This document shows, one piece after another, positions 27,366-39,319 of a stretch of DNA of 64,000 nucleotides (positions within the stretch are counted from its first letter, which is position 1; every line of letters starts with the position of its first letter). The notes beneath the pieces were generated by a model. It ran no database searches, had not been told where the DNA came from, and saw only the letters and a list, made by a program, of their open reading frames with translations. Source of the stretch: Pomphorhynchus laevis. Its lineage: Eukaryota; Acanthocephala; Palaeacanthocephala; Echinorhynchida; Pomphorhynchidae. Position numbers and translations under genes: made by a program. Where the stretch lies: positions 1-64,000 of the forward strand of contig WNNJ02002530.1 of assembly GCA_012934845.2 (NCBI GenBank), read 5' to 3'.

Positions 27366-27580
27366 ATGCAAGCGAATACGGGTAGTTGCGCAGTCTGTGG
27401 CGGATCGTTTCGCCTTAACGCATCAGGTCATCTTCGGGTACACGGACCTGTGAACTTGCGCTGCTCAGGATCAGGACAGCTACCGACAGTCAGCTCACAC
27501 ATCGTAATCGCATCAATTGATACAAGACCTGAGTTTTTAGCCGCCGACGAGAACACCGCGACGAAATCGTTACAGCCTTT
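27366..27580 (+). pseudogene. LINE N-terminal zinc-finger fragment
   Basis: Begins with ATG and reads SCAVCGGSFRLNASGHLRVH, a C-x2-C-x10-H-x3-H finger, followed by GPVNLRCSGSGQLP. This finger with the RVHGP..CSGSG..P tail is familiar from N-termini of LINE-type RT proteins that end in a CCHC and a restriction-like nuclease region, the same family as 33974-34620 and 51189-53450. The frame runs into an unrelated satellite-like sequence at about 27575. It is a 5' fragment only. Confidence 0.6.
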
Positions 27581-27725
27581 ATTCACAATGTCACACAGGC
27601 AATCGAATCGACCAGTGAGTACTTCATTCTACTGATGAGTGTTGCCGGGTACTCATTGGTCATCTGGAAGTGACATGATGACTGAAAGTCGTTAATCAAA
27701 GTCCAGTCTAACAAGCAACACCATT
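27575..27725. repeat. Fragment of ~375-bp repeat family
   Basis: CACACAGGCAATCGAATCGA through CTTCATTCTACTGATGAG to AGTGACATGATGACTG matches the units at 47140-48365 in order and spacing. GACCAGTGAGTAC here is complementary to GTACTCATTGGTC about 26 bp later, forming a strong hairpin. Confidence 0.65.
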
Positions 27726-27835
27726 TTGTATAAATGCCGTATTTCGAAAGAAATCCTGGATCGTTGTCTACTCAGCACATCCGTGCACTACTATTATATA
27801 TAAAGTAATCAAACAAATTGACTTAACAATTAGCA

Positions 27836-27900
27836 ATAAATATTTATTGACGTTTCGGCCGAAGCCTTTTTCAATTGTAAGTAATTTGTTATAATCAAGA
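27836..27900 (-). ncRNA. Decayed PLE-type hammerhead remnant
   Basis: On the minus strand: TTGAAAA-AGGC-TTCG-GCC-GAAACGTC followed by AATAAATATTTATT. The GAAACGTC end with a short hairpin stem II is the form seen at PLE ends. The CUGANGA box is degraded (TTGAAAA), so it is probably inactive. Confidence 0.5.
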
Positions 27901-27949
27901 CAATGTTTTGAACAATAATACAGCCAATTACATTATCACTGATATGTAT

Positions 27950-28255
27950 CGTTATGATAATATGCACAATCTACTTCTTATGGGTGATTTGAATATGCCA
28001 CATGTAGACTAGAAAAATTATATACATGAACCAGGCTGTGATGGTTTCACGTGCGAACTACTTTATTCTATTAATATTCTTAATCTTATTCAACATGTAC
28101 GTCATTTACACATTTTACTAGGAATCAACGGACTTTACTAGATGTGTCTTCCGATAAACAGCTTATTGAAAAAAATACATATTTCGAACCTTTAGGTGCA
28201 TCGGATCATTGTATTATCATTTTGGATTCCTACATTTCACTCGACTTTTCATCCG
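27950..28255 (+). pseudogene. LINE AP-endonuclease fragment
   Basis: Reads HNLLLMGDLNMPHVD, then a GCDGFTCELLYS block and, further on, a GASDHCIIIL block. These are the GDxN and SDHxxI signatures of the APE-type endonuclease of LINEs such as CR1/L2/Jockey-group elements. The frame is interrupted, so only the C-terminal half of the domain can be recognised. No RT of the same element follows; the neighbours are LTR-element remains. Confidence 0.65.
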
Positions 28256-28590
28256 TAAGTTATCATTCAAATTCGATATTTTAAAACAAATGTGCCTTTA
28301 GTTCGTCAATATCTTTACATTGTGCTGGCTTAATCCCTTTGTCGTGGGTGTCAATAGCGCATGGGAATAGTTTTAAACGATATTATTGAATTTGCTTCGG
28401 TGTTATTCTCCAAATGAGCTTCGAAGAGCATTAAAAGTTAAACGTATTAAATTTATCAAATTTTAACATGGTCAACTAGCTCACGATTATTTTATTGCTG
28501 TCCGCAATCAGTTTATGTAATTTAAACTCCTAAAAGACAAAATTTTAAAGAACTATTGGCTCAACAATTTATCTTTAATCCGAGCTCTTT
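28256..28590. other. Unassigned sequence
   Basis: No gene recognised. It lies between the LINE endonuclease fragment and the Gypsy remnant and could belong to either. Confidence 0.35.
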
Positions 28591-30400
28591 GTTAAAGTAT
28601 GCAAACTTTGAAAATATAGATGTGTGTGCTAAACTCATATCTGAGTGTGGAAAATCTTTCACAGAAATCAGTGGCATCACTAATGCCTTTGTCAGTCATT
28701 GATTTCACAGCACTAAGCTCACAGATAGCCAATATAACTGCTGCATACTCTAAATTATCAACATCACATTGCTTGTTGCATAATAGACAGACGTGTTTAC
28801 ATAGAAATGAACCCTTCAACAAACGTAGTTCCATTTTTCAAGTTGAGCTTATTCACTCGAATAGCCAATACGCGACAGTTTGTGATCTAAATGGTAGAGG
28901 GTCAACCGAATAGAATAGTCAACAACTATTCGTCATTTCTTACCAGGCTTCGATATGACCAACACTTGAGCTCTACTCGATGATCGGCTCTGTATATTGA
29001 AATTTTGGATTAGAAGTTCCTTGATTTCGGATATGATGAGCTGTAAATTTGAATCTGTCTGGCGACGCGATTTTGTTGTAATTGGTCGAATTTTCATTAC
29101 TGATTATTGGAAACAAAGTCAACGGCTCAGCATTCATGATAGATACGGTCTGAAGAAACTCAAGAACCAAACTCGGGTATTGTCAATTGAATGCAAATGT
29201 GACATGTTTGTGATATTCATTTTTTGCCTAGAATAAAAGTAGTGTACAATTTTGGCATCACGAGGAAACACCAATTTTCATATCTCCTGTCCATTATCTA
29301 GAACATAAAATAATATTGCTGCCTCACCATAGTTGAGTAAGTTGAAGATGCCATTTGAACGCTTCTGAAACACGACGAAGTTTTTATTTTCAATTTTTTA
29401 GCTATATCCAAATCAATAAAGTTGTATGTACTTGTGTCCATCAGTGACTTAAAAGTCTTACCAGTCAATTCAATATCGTAGAGAGTTGCGCACCAATTGC
29501 TCGTTACGCTAAAGGTACTATAAAGAGCGGCGTATGCAATTGAACTATGTTGCTTTATTGATCTTCAAATAGACGAAAAATGTCCAAACTTCCCGCAAAA
29601 GTGAGCTGTGTCGCTCGAGAAAGACATTAAGTTCGAAAATGAAACGATTTACCACATAAGTAGCATCGACTATTTAAAATAGGAGATTTGTTTGTTTTGT
29701 TAAATCCTCCATTTGAAATAGAGAATTTGTTTTATTTGCTTGAAGTGCTGCAGTGACTTCAAACTCGAAAGGATTGTCTTGCTGGTTATCGTTGACATTA
29801 ACAATTCGCTAAAGTATGTGATTTTACAGTATAAAATAAAACAGCTTCCTTATGAGCAGCTTCCAACGACTTTACGACTTGAACTAAGTCCTCCAGCTTT
29901 GTAGTAAGATATTCTAGTACCCGTTGTCTAATGAACAATTAGTAATCGCGTCAACTAGTAATTACAATTAGTAATCGCGTCAACGTCCTTAAAATCACAT
30001 TGATAATAAATATAGTTTAATTTTCGAAGGTACTGATTCAAACTCTTGGCCGCTTCTTGTTGACAGCAATGTAGTCAAACCGAGCAAACAACATTTTAGG
30101 TGGCTTGATAAACGTTGACTGAAGAGTCGTTATAGCATCGTTGAAAGTCGTACGATCTTTTATTAGACCAAACACGCGAGTCAAAACGAGATTAAGAAGT
30201 AGACAGTTTTGCATCGTCTGTTATATCTGCTTGCAATGCTAATAATCTGTGAATCGTTGCTTCCAATGAATCCATTCGTCAGAAGAGGTAGGATCTTCTC
30301 ATCTCTTCTTAATGTGGAGGACACGATAAGCTTGTCCATAGCAAGCGAAGATTCCTTTCAAAAATGACAAACAGTCGCTCTTTGCGTTGATCTATATGCC
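28590..30400 (-). mobile_element. Gypsy/Mag-like LTR retrotransposon fossil (gag-protease-RT part)
   Basis: Read on the minus strand, the order is a gag-like region with a zinc-knuckle-like HFCGKFGHF (about 29600), a protease-like region with LMDTSTYNFIDLDIAKKLKI (about 29400-29480) and the start of an RT domain (about 28650-29050). This order and the residues fit Ty3/Gypsy, probably Mag-like. It is an old, broken copy with many breaks. No terminal repeats were identified, and the RT half is weakly supported. Confidence 0.55.
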
Positions 30401-30449
30401 TATCAGAATATTCATACGATATAAAATACTTAAGAGACGACTCTAATCT

Positions 30450-31405
30450 ATACTCAGATGCACTATTTCGATTTCTTTACAAATGTAACAACACTTTGAG
30501 TAAGTTCGACGACGTGTATCAAGTGCAAATGGACAATATTTTTCTAGCCGTAAAGTACAGCGTACAATCGTTTCGGATAACCGACCTCTGTTCATAAATT
30601 TATTGTTTCGTAATTGGCGCACTAAGAAAGCAATTAGTCATGTTCGAGCGAGTCCCTACCACCCACAAGCCAGCGGACTGGCCTAGAGGTTTATTGGAAT
30701 TCTAAAGTCAAGATTCTAAATCTCAGCCACATTATAGTGTGGCCGAGATTACAACGACGAGAGATTAAATGAAATCTTAGCATGTTACAAGAATACTGCA
30801 CATTTTTCGACTGGATAATCATTTTGTAGTTTAAAATAGACAAGACAAAGACAGACGTATTCATTGATCACATCTACGGAGTAAATAATGTTCGAGAAAT
30901 AACGAGCACATTGAATCTGGGAATTCGAAACAATTACAGATCGTAATAATTTTAGCAATTATATACCGATTACAGATTCTACCGGTACGAGTCAAAATAC
31001 AGAGGGAACAGAAGAAATCACCTTAAGTTATGAAGGCCCATTAACACAAAACAGCCAAGATAATGAGGGGGAAGACATTGCGGTTGAACAAGACAAAAAT
31101 GATTTAAGAGAAGATCGAATTGGTGCATGATATCAAGAATATGAAGTTAGAAGAAACCACAGCTGCTGTATGAAGATTACAATACTTTATTCGTTAATGG
31201 GGAGATGTCATGAACTAATATTATAGTGTTTTGATAACTACTTTATACTGCTCACTGTAACAATGGCCATAGTGACAGTGCTTGAGTATGCTGTAGTGTT
31301 TGACCGTGTTACTACAAATGCCGCTGTTTGCATGTTAATTGCTTGTTTGTGGTATTCGACTTCACCCCGTACATAACCCCTACTCAGTTCTCTTCATCTC
31401 AAGGT
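30450..31405 (+). mobile_element. Gypsy-like LTR retrotransposon fossil (integrase end and start of 3' LTR)
   Basis: The plus strand shows integrase core pieces: IVSDNRPLF (about 30565) and SPYHPQASGLA (about 30650). An acidic C-terminal stretch follows, then a purine-rich run GGGGAGATG (about 31199), after which an LTR seems to begin. It is opposite in orientation to the gag-RT remnant on its left, so two different insertions are involved. It is broken in several places and old. Confidence 0.65.
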
Positions 31406-31407
31406 CT

Positions 31408-31607
31408 TTAAAAATGACGTTTATTTTAAAATTTATTTTTTATTTTTTATTTTTTATTTTTTTTAACTTGATTTAAATTATAGAAAATCTAAAAACAATT
31501 ATTAATTTTATTATTTAATTATTAAATTTTGATTTAGCATTATTATGTTTTGTTTATTTTATAATTATATAACAATACGTAGACTCAGTTAGCTGATTTA
31601 ATTTTAA
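31408..31607 (+). mobile_element. Naiad PLE 3' tail fragment
   Basis: Matches the last ~200 bp of the Naiad copies (TTTTAACTTGATT..., TTGATTTAGCATTATTATG, ending CTCAGTTAGCTGATTT). It is a 5'-truncated fragment with no coding part, directly after the Gypsy LTR sequence. The shared end point with the copies at 41259 and 45128 helps define the family's 3' end. Confidence 0.75.
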
Positions 31608-31639
31608 CCCAAGGTAAATGCTCCTTAAGGTCCTTTGCC

Positions 31640-33900
31640 TTATTAAACTTATCGTGTATAGCAATGTCTTGTTTAGTTATAACACTTTTCAAGAACGGTA
31701 AACGCATTAGCCTAACCAATGCCTACAACCGGCCGGGGAGATTCCCAAAAACTGTGACCTCATGTGACCGTATTTTAGGAAGCGGCTACAACATATTACT
31801 TGGTGACTTCAACGACAGAACTGGTCGTTGGATTAATGCAGCACTCCGCAGAGCCAGGAACGATTATCTTATACAGAAAACATCGACTTCAACTTTTATT
31901 GCTCAACAACAAATTCACTCCTCGACATTTATTGCTAAATAGGACGTAGTTGTTAAAACCCATCTACACTGAGCAATCGCGCCAACAACTGACCATCTCT
32001 CATGATCTTATACGCTGGCGGCTTGAGGAAGATATGTTGTTTAGAAGGAGGTTTCACTTTGATTCAATTAGAGTTGCCTTCTTTTAGGCAGCTATCCAAC
32101 TCTTCCCCGAGATATAAAATGAGAGTTTGAACGAATGTAATTCCTACCTCTCTTCGCAAGCTACCGGGATCGTATCGACTATCTATAAAGGTCGCATTTA
32201 CAGTCCCACTCCGACAAAACTTAAGGTCTTATCGAAAAATAATGCACATTTTGAATATCTCTGCTTCCTTCCTGCAGAATGAATACAGGAGCTCTAGATA
32301 TAGACTCCAGCTGAGTAAGGAAAAGACGAGGACTGCTAGTATTAGTCCCTCTCAGGCTTACTTCTGGAAGATAGTCAAGAAATAGAGATTTGTCTGCTGG
32401 CGTGAAAGGGCATCGGGTTGGATTGGCAGCGTAGGCCTTGATAAAGTTTTGGAGGAGTCACTATCCATACATAATTATGGAGCCACGCTTTATCCCCAGC
32501 CAATCTCTACTTGGGTTTATTTAAGGAGCAGGGACTTATCTGTTACGGATATCCTTAACTCCTGGGCCCACTCCCGGGCACCTCCAAATCTGTCGCTCCA
32601 CTCTTTTCTCGAGTTTGTCAGTTTTTGACAGTAGATCAAAGAAGAGAAGTGGCCGTCAATGCTTTTAGCCTCATCATCAGATATAGCCGGTATCAACTGT
32701 ATCCGACTTTTATTTTTTGCCAAAGAAAAATCGGTTTATGTCCCAAAGATCTGCGGCCCATTTCGTAACAAAATTTTCATCATATCCATCTACGAAAAAG
32801 CGCTTGCGTGTAGAATCCGCGACCATTTAAGTGGGCGTAATTTAATCCCGCCGAGTATTCATGGTTTTGCCAAATGTCTCTCGTTCCATTCAACAATTAA
32901 TACAGTGTACCAGTTTTGTGAGGATAACAATCATCAACTGGCTGTGGCTGTTTTTCTTGACTTCTCTGCTGCATTTGACAGCATTCACATTCCCTTTGTT
33001 ATCTCTTCTCTCAGGTCCATCGGGTTGCCTGCGAAATTCGCTAACGGGGTCGAGATATTGCTGTATAACAAGCGATTCTTCTATGAAGATCCAGATGCAC
33101 GTTAGTTCTACTTTATTTCAGATGTGCCTCAAGACTCCCCACTGCTGTCTCTATTCTTATATCATCCGGCCTCCATTATATTTCTCAAAACATTTAAACA
33201 CGATCAGCATCTCGTAGTATACGCTGATGACATCACATCCCTGTTTTCTGGACGCAGGTGCAAATATGTAGTCTCGGACATCAGCCATTTATTTTCAAGA
33301 TTAAAAGACCAGTTAACGCCTTTCAATCTTATTTTGAACTCCGAAAAATCGCAGGTGGTCGTCTTTCATGGCGCCCCTGAAGCGAAAAAAAAACTTAAGA
33401 GATTAGCACTCTCTGCCCTCTCCTCCATTTTGCAGAATCAACCGCTCCCCACCTTCACGAGTAGAGTAACATATCTTGGTTTACCATTACGGTAAACTGG
33501 TCGGCGAAAGCTAAGCTGGATAGACTCAAACGTATCCTGAAGAAAGCTAGATGGGCCATGAAACAGGCCCAGCATCTGTCATTGAATGAGATAACCCAAG
33601 TACGCCTTTGGGATACTTGGGCTATCTCGAAATCAGTTTTCTTCTTTAGAGGACGTCCCCAGAGAAAGACTAAGGCTTCTCAAGCTCTTCATCTCGAGAT
33701 TACAAATCATAGTCGGCCTCGACTGGACCCTTAGGTAGAGGAGAGACCCTGAATAGTTTAGTCGGAAAGCGGCGCGCTGGTGCGGCCGGGGTCTTAGCTC
33801 CCACAGAACCGGATGCCGTAAGGCTTAAGAAGAAACAGATGACAGAAGATGAAGTCGTGATACAGACAAAGATTCGTTCCTTGTACATTGTTTTTCTATG
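31640..33900 (+). pseudogene. LINE with AP-endonuclease and RT (Jockey/CR1-like), decayed
   Basis: The endonuclease part at 31664-31940 includes NAYNRPGRFP and ILLGDFNDRTG. The RT follows: a SIYEKALACRIRDHL block, then motif A FLDFSAAFDSI (about 32957), then motif C VVYADDITSLFSG (about 33213) and a post-catalytic LNSEKSQVVVFHGA block. The C-terminal part (WSAKAKLDRLKRILKKARWA) continues in another frame to about 33720. The tail has AATAAATTCTTTATT near 33937. Several frame changes are present, and sequence between endonuclease and RT is partly missing. The residues fit the Jockey/CR1 side of the LINE tree; the clade was not tested. Confidence 0.75.
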
Positions 33901-33973
33901 CTGCTTTTTCTAGATATTTATCAGATGTGTATTTTTTAATAAATTCTTTATTATTGGTATTCGAAAATATACT

Positions 33974-34620
33974 TTAAACAATCTTTGCATTAATCAATCT
34001 TTGCAAAATGGACGACCGCTCATTGTATCTGGCAACAACCCTACGCCTCGGATTTAAATTTTCACTCCCGTTCAATTGCGAGTGCGAGGTTACAACCGAT
34101 GTAACAGGCACACATGGTCTCGATTGCTCGAAGACAGTGTCTCGACACAACCGCCACAGTGCAGTCAATGCTCTTATTCGTAGTGCTCTGATGGCGGCCG
34201 GTGTCCCGTCCCGCCTAGAACCAGTCGGACTGTGCAGAGATGACGGGAAAAGACCGGATGGCGCTTCATTGGTCCCTTGGGAAAGGGGACACCTACTTGT
34301 ATGGGACTTTACTTTGCTCCGGGCGAGGTGGCAAGAGTGGCCGAGAATCGGAAGCTGGACAAATAGAGGGACATCGATGCGTTCCAATACACTTTTGTTA
34401 CATTGGCGATCGAGACAATAGGGACAACCGGGCAGATTACTTCCAGCTTCCTGGAATCTCTAGGGAAGAAGCTAATTGCCACTACAGGCGATCGGAGAGT
34501 AGCGAGATTTCTCTCACAGAGATTGAGCTGTGCGGTGCAACGAGGCAACGCGACCTGTCTTTTAGAGGTCGCCTAGAGGATTGCAGAAGATTATCAATCT
34601 TATCTTCGTCATGATTTCCA
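33974..34620 (+). pseudogene. LINE C-terminal CCHC and restriction-like nuclease fragment
   Basis: Starting near ATG 34008, the frame shows CECEVTTDVTGTHGLDC (C-x-C-x9-H-x3-C), then SRHNRHSAVNALIRSAL, PSRLEPVGLCR, GKRPDGASLVPW and LLVWDFT. The E..PD..W-D order recalls the PD-(D/E)XK-type endonuclease at the C-terminus of R2/NeSL-group LINEs. The RT itself is missing, so this is a 3' fragment, the usual outcome of 5'-truncated LINE insertion. The 51189-53450 element is a longer relative. The family link is by motif recall, not search. Confidence 0.65.
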
Positions 34621-35195
34621 ATTTATAAACTCATTGTAATAATTGTGTAATAACTTAGTTGGATTTAAAAAAATCTTTGCATTTATCTCATAAACGCAAA
34701 GAGTGTTTAGAACATAAACCAATCTAATCACTATGCTAAACAAGTGTCTCATCGATCTCAACTTGCAGTCCAGATCCACCAATCACAGTATGAGTTTCCA
34801 AAATGTTCCAAGCATTCAAACATTAGAGATAATAATTTCTACCATATTTTAAACTGTCTGATAAAATAATCTCCGAAGCCGACAAAAATCCTCTCGCGGG
34901 TCGCATACGACATATGGATTTCTTATTCGACACTCTTGATTTAAGCAATAGATATTCCTATCAAAGCTTATATAATAAAAATTAATTTTATCGGTTGTTA
35001 TAATTAAAAAATATAATCCTAAAATGATTTTAGTTGTATATTTATAGAGTACGAATAAAAAGATGTAACGCTGAATTTTTAAAGAATTAAAATTTGGATT
35101 TTATAAATACATTTATAAACATATTTAAGCAATCCGAATAACAACAATGATTTCTTGATAAGAAAAAAAAACAAATAATATACAAGATTTTTCAT
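34621..35195. other. Unassigned AT-rich sequence
   Basis: No gene recognised. The left part may be 3' UTR of the LINE fragment before it. An A-rich run near 35162-35175 lies just beyond the 3' end of the minus-strand LINE at 35200 and may be its tail (T-rich on the plus strand is not evident, so this is uncertain). Confidence 0.35.
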
Positions 35196-35199
35196 GTCA

Positions 35200-37522
35200 A
35201 CCACTAGTCTTGGTGTCGGATCGTGAAGGCAGCGCATGAACCAAACTACTCCAAGGCGGTCTTCGGCCAGTTTCGAGATTTGATATATTCACCGGTATCG
35301 AGGTCTACCTCGAGTTCTCTTTAAAGCGAGTGCGGCCGGAAAGCCCTTCGAGGAAGGTGATCCCTAGACATCCTTAAAACGTGTCCTATCCACCTCAGCT
35401 GACTTTTTTCACTGTGGAGAAGCAGCGACTTTACTCCGAGCCCATCCCGGATGATCATATTTCTAACCTTATCTCTTATGATAATATCGACCACAGTGAA
35501 TAAACCTCATTTTGGTTGCCTGTATCCGAGACAGTATCCTCTCGGATATTACCCAAAGCTCATTGCCATAGGTTAAGAGAGGAAATAAGATTGCGATGTA
35601 AACCGAAAGCTTCGCCCGAAGACTCAACTCCCGCTTTATCACGACAGACCTGTACAAAAAACGCATTGCGGCATTAGCTGCACAAATTCGCCTCTAAATC
35701 TCCGTGATGTTCCTGCCGTCCATAGAGATCAATACCCCAAGATATTTGAAATCATCTACATATATAAGAATATTTTCCCTAATCCGGATTGACATTGACA
35801 TCTGAATCCGAGACGAGCACACAAAAACAGTCTTGAAGATATTAACCAACATCCCTGCCGCTTGGCATTCAATCGTAAATCGATCTAGTAGGCATTGTAA
35901 GTCCTTAGGATAAGAAGCCAACAAGACAACATCATCTGCAAAAATCAGAGACGGTATCGTGATGGAATCAAACTGAATACCGACATTCGTCAGAGCAGCC
36001 CGTTTAGTAATTTTGTCCATGTAAACAAGGAACAAAAGTGGAAACAAAGGACAACCCTGACGAAGTTCAACGCCTACTGGAAATGATTCAGACTTTCTAC
36101 CTTGAACACGAACACAACTCATACTTTGTTTATACAGTGAAGCCACATCTATCCGAAGATAGTGTGGTACTCCATACTTCCTTAGTACCTTCCACAACCT
36201 CTCTCGTGAAACTCGGTCGAACGCCTTCTCCAAATCTACAAAGCACCTGTAGACCGTTTGAGCGAACTCCCAATACTGTTCGAGGATAGTTGGGAGAGTA
36301 AAGAGCTGATCCGTAGTTCCACCACCTGGACGAAAGCAGCATTGTTCCTCTCGCAACTGTCCGTCAACTATAGGCCGTATCTTTAACTCGAAAATCCTAG
36401 CAAATAGCTTACCAGCTTTGCTAAGAAGAGTGATGCCCCGAAAATTAGAACACACTCTTCGGTCACCTTTCTTAAAAATCGGTACAACCATCCCAGTTAG
36501 CCTGTCACTAGAAACCTTACCCGACTTTAATGCAACATTGAAGATCCGTATTAGCCACTTCATGCCAATATCGTCGAGAGGCTTTTAAGCTTCAGGTCGA
36601 ATCTCATCTACTCCAGAAGACTTTGTCATTACGAAGTTTTTAAACAACAGCAATGACCTCTTTCAAAGAGATTAACTTTTCCGTTGGTTTGTAAATCTCT
36701 ACTTCTACAATAGAACGCATATCCATCGGATTAAAGGGACTCCTAAAATGCTCTTTCCAACAACCAAGAACTTCTTCAATGTCAGTCAGCATAGATCCTG
36801 CTCTTCGTCATAGACTGTTTGAGGAGTTTTCTGCTTTCCAACACGAATATTCTTGATCGTCCTCCAGAAAATCTTGGAAGCTGACCTATAGTCAAATTCT
36901 AAGTGCTCTCTAAACTTCTCCTGAGGCGCCTTCTTCGCTTCGTTAACTGCTCGAGATGAAGCTCTCTTTGCCCTTCGATGCTTGTCTACAGTTTCCACTG
37001 ATTTATCACACAAAGTTGTATTATAAGCCAGCTTCTTCTGTCTGACAAAATCTCTAAATGTTTGTGTCCACCAAACAGTTCGAGTATTTCCTCCGCGACA
37101 AGCACCTTATGCATACGAGTCACAAATTTTCACGGTTGCTTTGGCCAGCGAGGATCCAAACATGTCCCATTCCTGATCAATGTTTTTCACCGCTTCCGGC
37201 AACCGAAAGAAGTCCTCTCGGGTGTAGCCAAAAAACGTTCTTTGATCGAAACATCTGCTAGACGCTACGGCACGCCCTCACACAACGTTTGGATTTACCA
37301 GGCTTGTCTAACATCCGATCTTACCATCGAAGTATACTAACTACAAGGTGGTAATCGGTTGACAGATCAGGCCCTCTCTTCACACGAGTGTGCAGAACAT
37401 AAAGTCACAGATAAGATGAAACGATTACAAAACCTATCATTGATCTTTGACTGAGAGAATCAGGATGCCATGTGCATCTATGGATCTCCTAATGTTTAAA
37501 CATGGTGTTTGAACATGAGATT
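35200..37522 (-). pseudogene. RTE-like LINE, 3' part (end of endonuclease, RT, C-terminus)
   Basis: Read on minus, the order is: endonuclease C-terminus (TDYHLVVSILRW, about 37340), a linker with SASKIFWRTIKNIR (36786-37013), then RT 36563-35700. RT blocks are MVVPIFKKGDRRVCSNFRGI, CCFRPGGGTTDQLFTL, motif A CFVDLEKAFDRVSR, motif B ELRQGCPLFPLLFLVYMD and motif C SLIFADDVVLLAS, with the DDFKYLGVLIS block after. The C-terminus runs to about 35205 (ending CLHDPTPRLVV). The RT core is open for 289 codons and keeps FADD. The missing 5' part of the endonuclease lies at 45129-45720, so this LINE is split by the Naiad insertion 37523-45128. Confidence 0.85.
37519..37522. repeat. Candidate target-site duplication GATT (left)
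   Basis: GATT here and at 45129-45132 bracket the 7.6 kb Naiad complex. With one GATT and the insert removed, the LINE reads CITNLMFKH in frame on the minus strand, as expected for the N-x-L/M-F-K-H block of RTE-like endonucleases. Confidence 0.7.
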
Positions 37523-39297
37523 AAGTTGTATAATAGACAGTTATGGTAATTCAAAATACTATAATCGTACAATAAATGTTAATAATAACAATAGAAAGTA
37601 TACATGAACCATAAACTTCATTAATAAATGTATAGATAACATGAATATAGCCGGACTTATGAATAATTCATAAAGTAAAGAAATAATAGCGTCAGATTTA
37701 AGTAAATATGTTCCTAAAAAAGTTAAAAACTCCTACCACCATTAGGACGAAAAACTTGTAATTATAATAAAGAATTTAAATCAATATGTAACGATGATAG
37801 TAGAAACATTATTAAAACAGAATGCAATTGCAAAATTCTTAATTTTGGTAAAAAATGAACATTTATGCACTTATAATCTAGAATTAATCGAAAACAATGA
37901 ATTAAGGAAAATGCTATCAAAATGGTATAAATATAAATTAAATAACTACAATAAAAATAAAATTTACAATTCGTCAAATAATGAATAAAATGCATACTTT
38001 GGTAAGCTGATTAATATAGAAAGGTTAAATGCATATCAGATTAACATTTGAAAAGATTATATATTTGATGAAATTAAAAAGAAAATGAAAATAACAAACA
38101 ATTATAAAAGGAAAGATAAAATTAATAAAGATATGTATAAAGAACTTACTAAATTAAAGGATAACTATATAATAACAACTATTGATAAAGCTAGTAATAA
38201 CTTTGTCTTCATATGCAAAAAGCTTTATTATGATATACTAATGAAAGAGGTTAATTCTAATGATTTAAATGTAAATCCAACATATGAACGTAGTGAGTTG
38301 AGTTTAGAAACAATTATTACAAGTCACTGTTCTATAATGGATAAAAAGGGTATAAAGGTTGAATTAGATAATAAAACTATACCTATATTATATTGGAATC
38401 CAAAATTACATAAAAATCCAATAAAACCTAGGTTCATATGTAGTGCGTTTAAATGTACATTAAAACCACTTTCTGTCTATATGAATAAAATACTTAAAGT
38501 AATTAAAGCACACTTTAAAAAATATTGCAAGGTAATCGAAATTAATACTGGTATAAAACACTATCTCAATATCAATTCTACAACAGAATTTTTAGAACAC
38601 ACAAAAGGAATAAATTTTTAGAATATAAATACGTACGATTTTATTACGTTTTATACAAATCTAGATTTAGCAGATATTAAAGAAGCGTTAGTAAAATTAA
38701 TTAATCTTATATTAGAAAAAAGATATACATATATAGTTTTTTTATATAAACAAATTGGTTACGAACATACAAAGGGTTCCCGCAAATGGGCCCGTCAAAC
38801 ACAAAAACATTGTTTGTCAACAAGAGTTACATATATACATAATAATTACATATTTACAAGATATACATATATATGTTATAATAACAAAGCCTATCTAACA
38901 AAAATTAAACCATCAAGTAAATATAAATATATGGATAAAATTGAATTAATGGAATCCTTAAATATTTTGAATAAATCAAAATTATCTAAAAGTAGGAACA
39001 TCTATATTTAGACAAGTAAAAGATGTTCCAATTAAAGTTAATAGTAGCCCAATTATAGCTGAGTTATTTTTAAGCTTTATAGAATCTTAATTTGTTCATA
39101 ACTGTGTAAACACTAAATCTAAACTAGATAAATATATGAAATATATATTTCGATACATTGATGATATATGTGTATTTAATTCTAATAATCTTTATTCAAT
39201 TAGTGAACAAATTTATCCAGAAAGCCTTATTCTTAACCAAACAAATATTGATGATAAAGAAGGTATAAATCTAGATATGAACATTAAATTAACATGT
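37523..39297 (+). pseudogene. Naiad A: CxC linker and RT (no endonuclease)
   Basis: Starts inside the inter-domain region. The Naiad hallmark ECNCK lies at about 37820-37834, followed by ELIENNELRKMLSKWYKYKLNN. The RT at 38085-38621 has TTIDKASNNFVFICK (DKG-like block), LYWNPKLHKNPIKPRFI, LSVYMNKILK and a motif A region (YDF..FYTNLDLADIKEAL, about 38632). Motif C, FRYIDDICVFN, lies at 39145-39177. The copy stops abruptly after DMNIKL at about 39297, where the inverted flank begins. Frame changes separate the blocks. The RT catalytic DD is kept in this copy. Confidence 0.82.
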
Positions 39298-39319
39298 GTC
39301 TTGTGTTATTCGTCTTGTG

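Noticed and set aside
28592-28913. Two overlapping opposite-strand frames of 80 and 97 codons
   Set aside because: They overlap a decayed Gypsy RT region and show no domain of their own.
36038-36342. Open frames overlapping the LINE RT on both strands
   Set aside because: Shadows of the RTE-like RT, which has clear motifs A-C on the minus strand.
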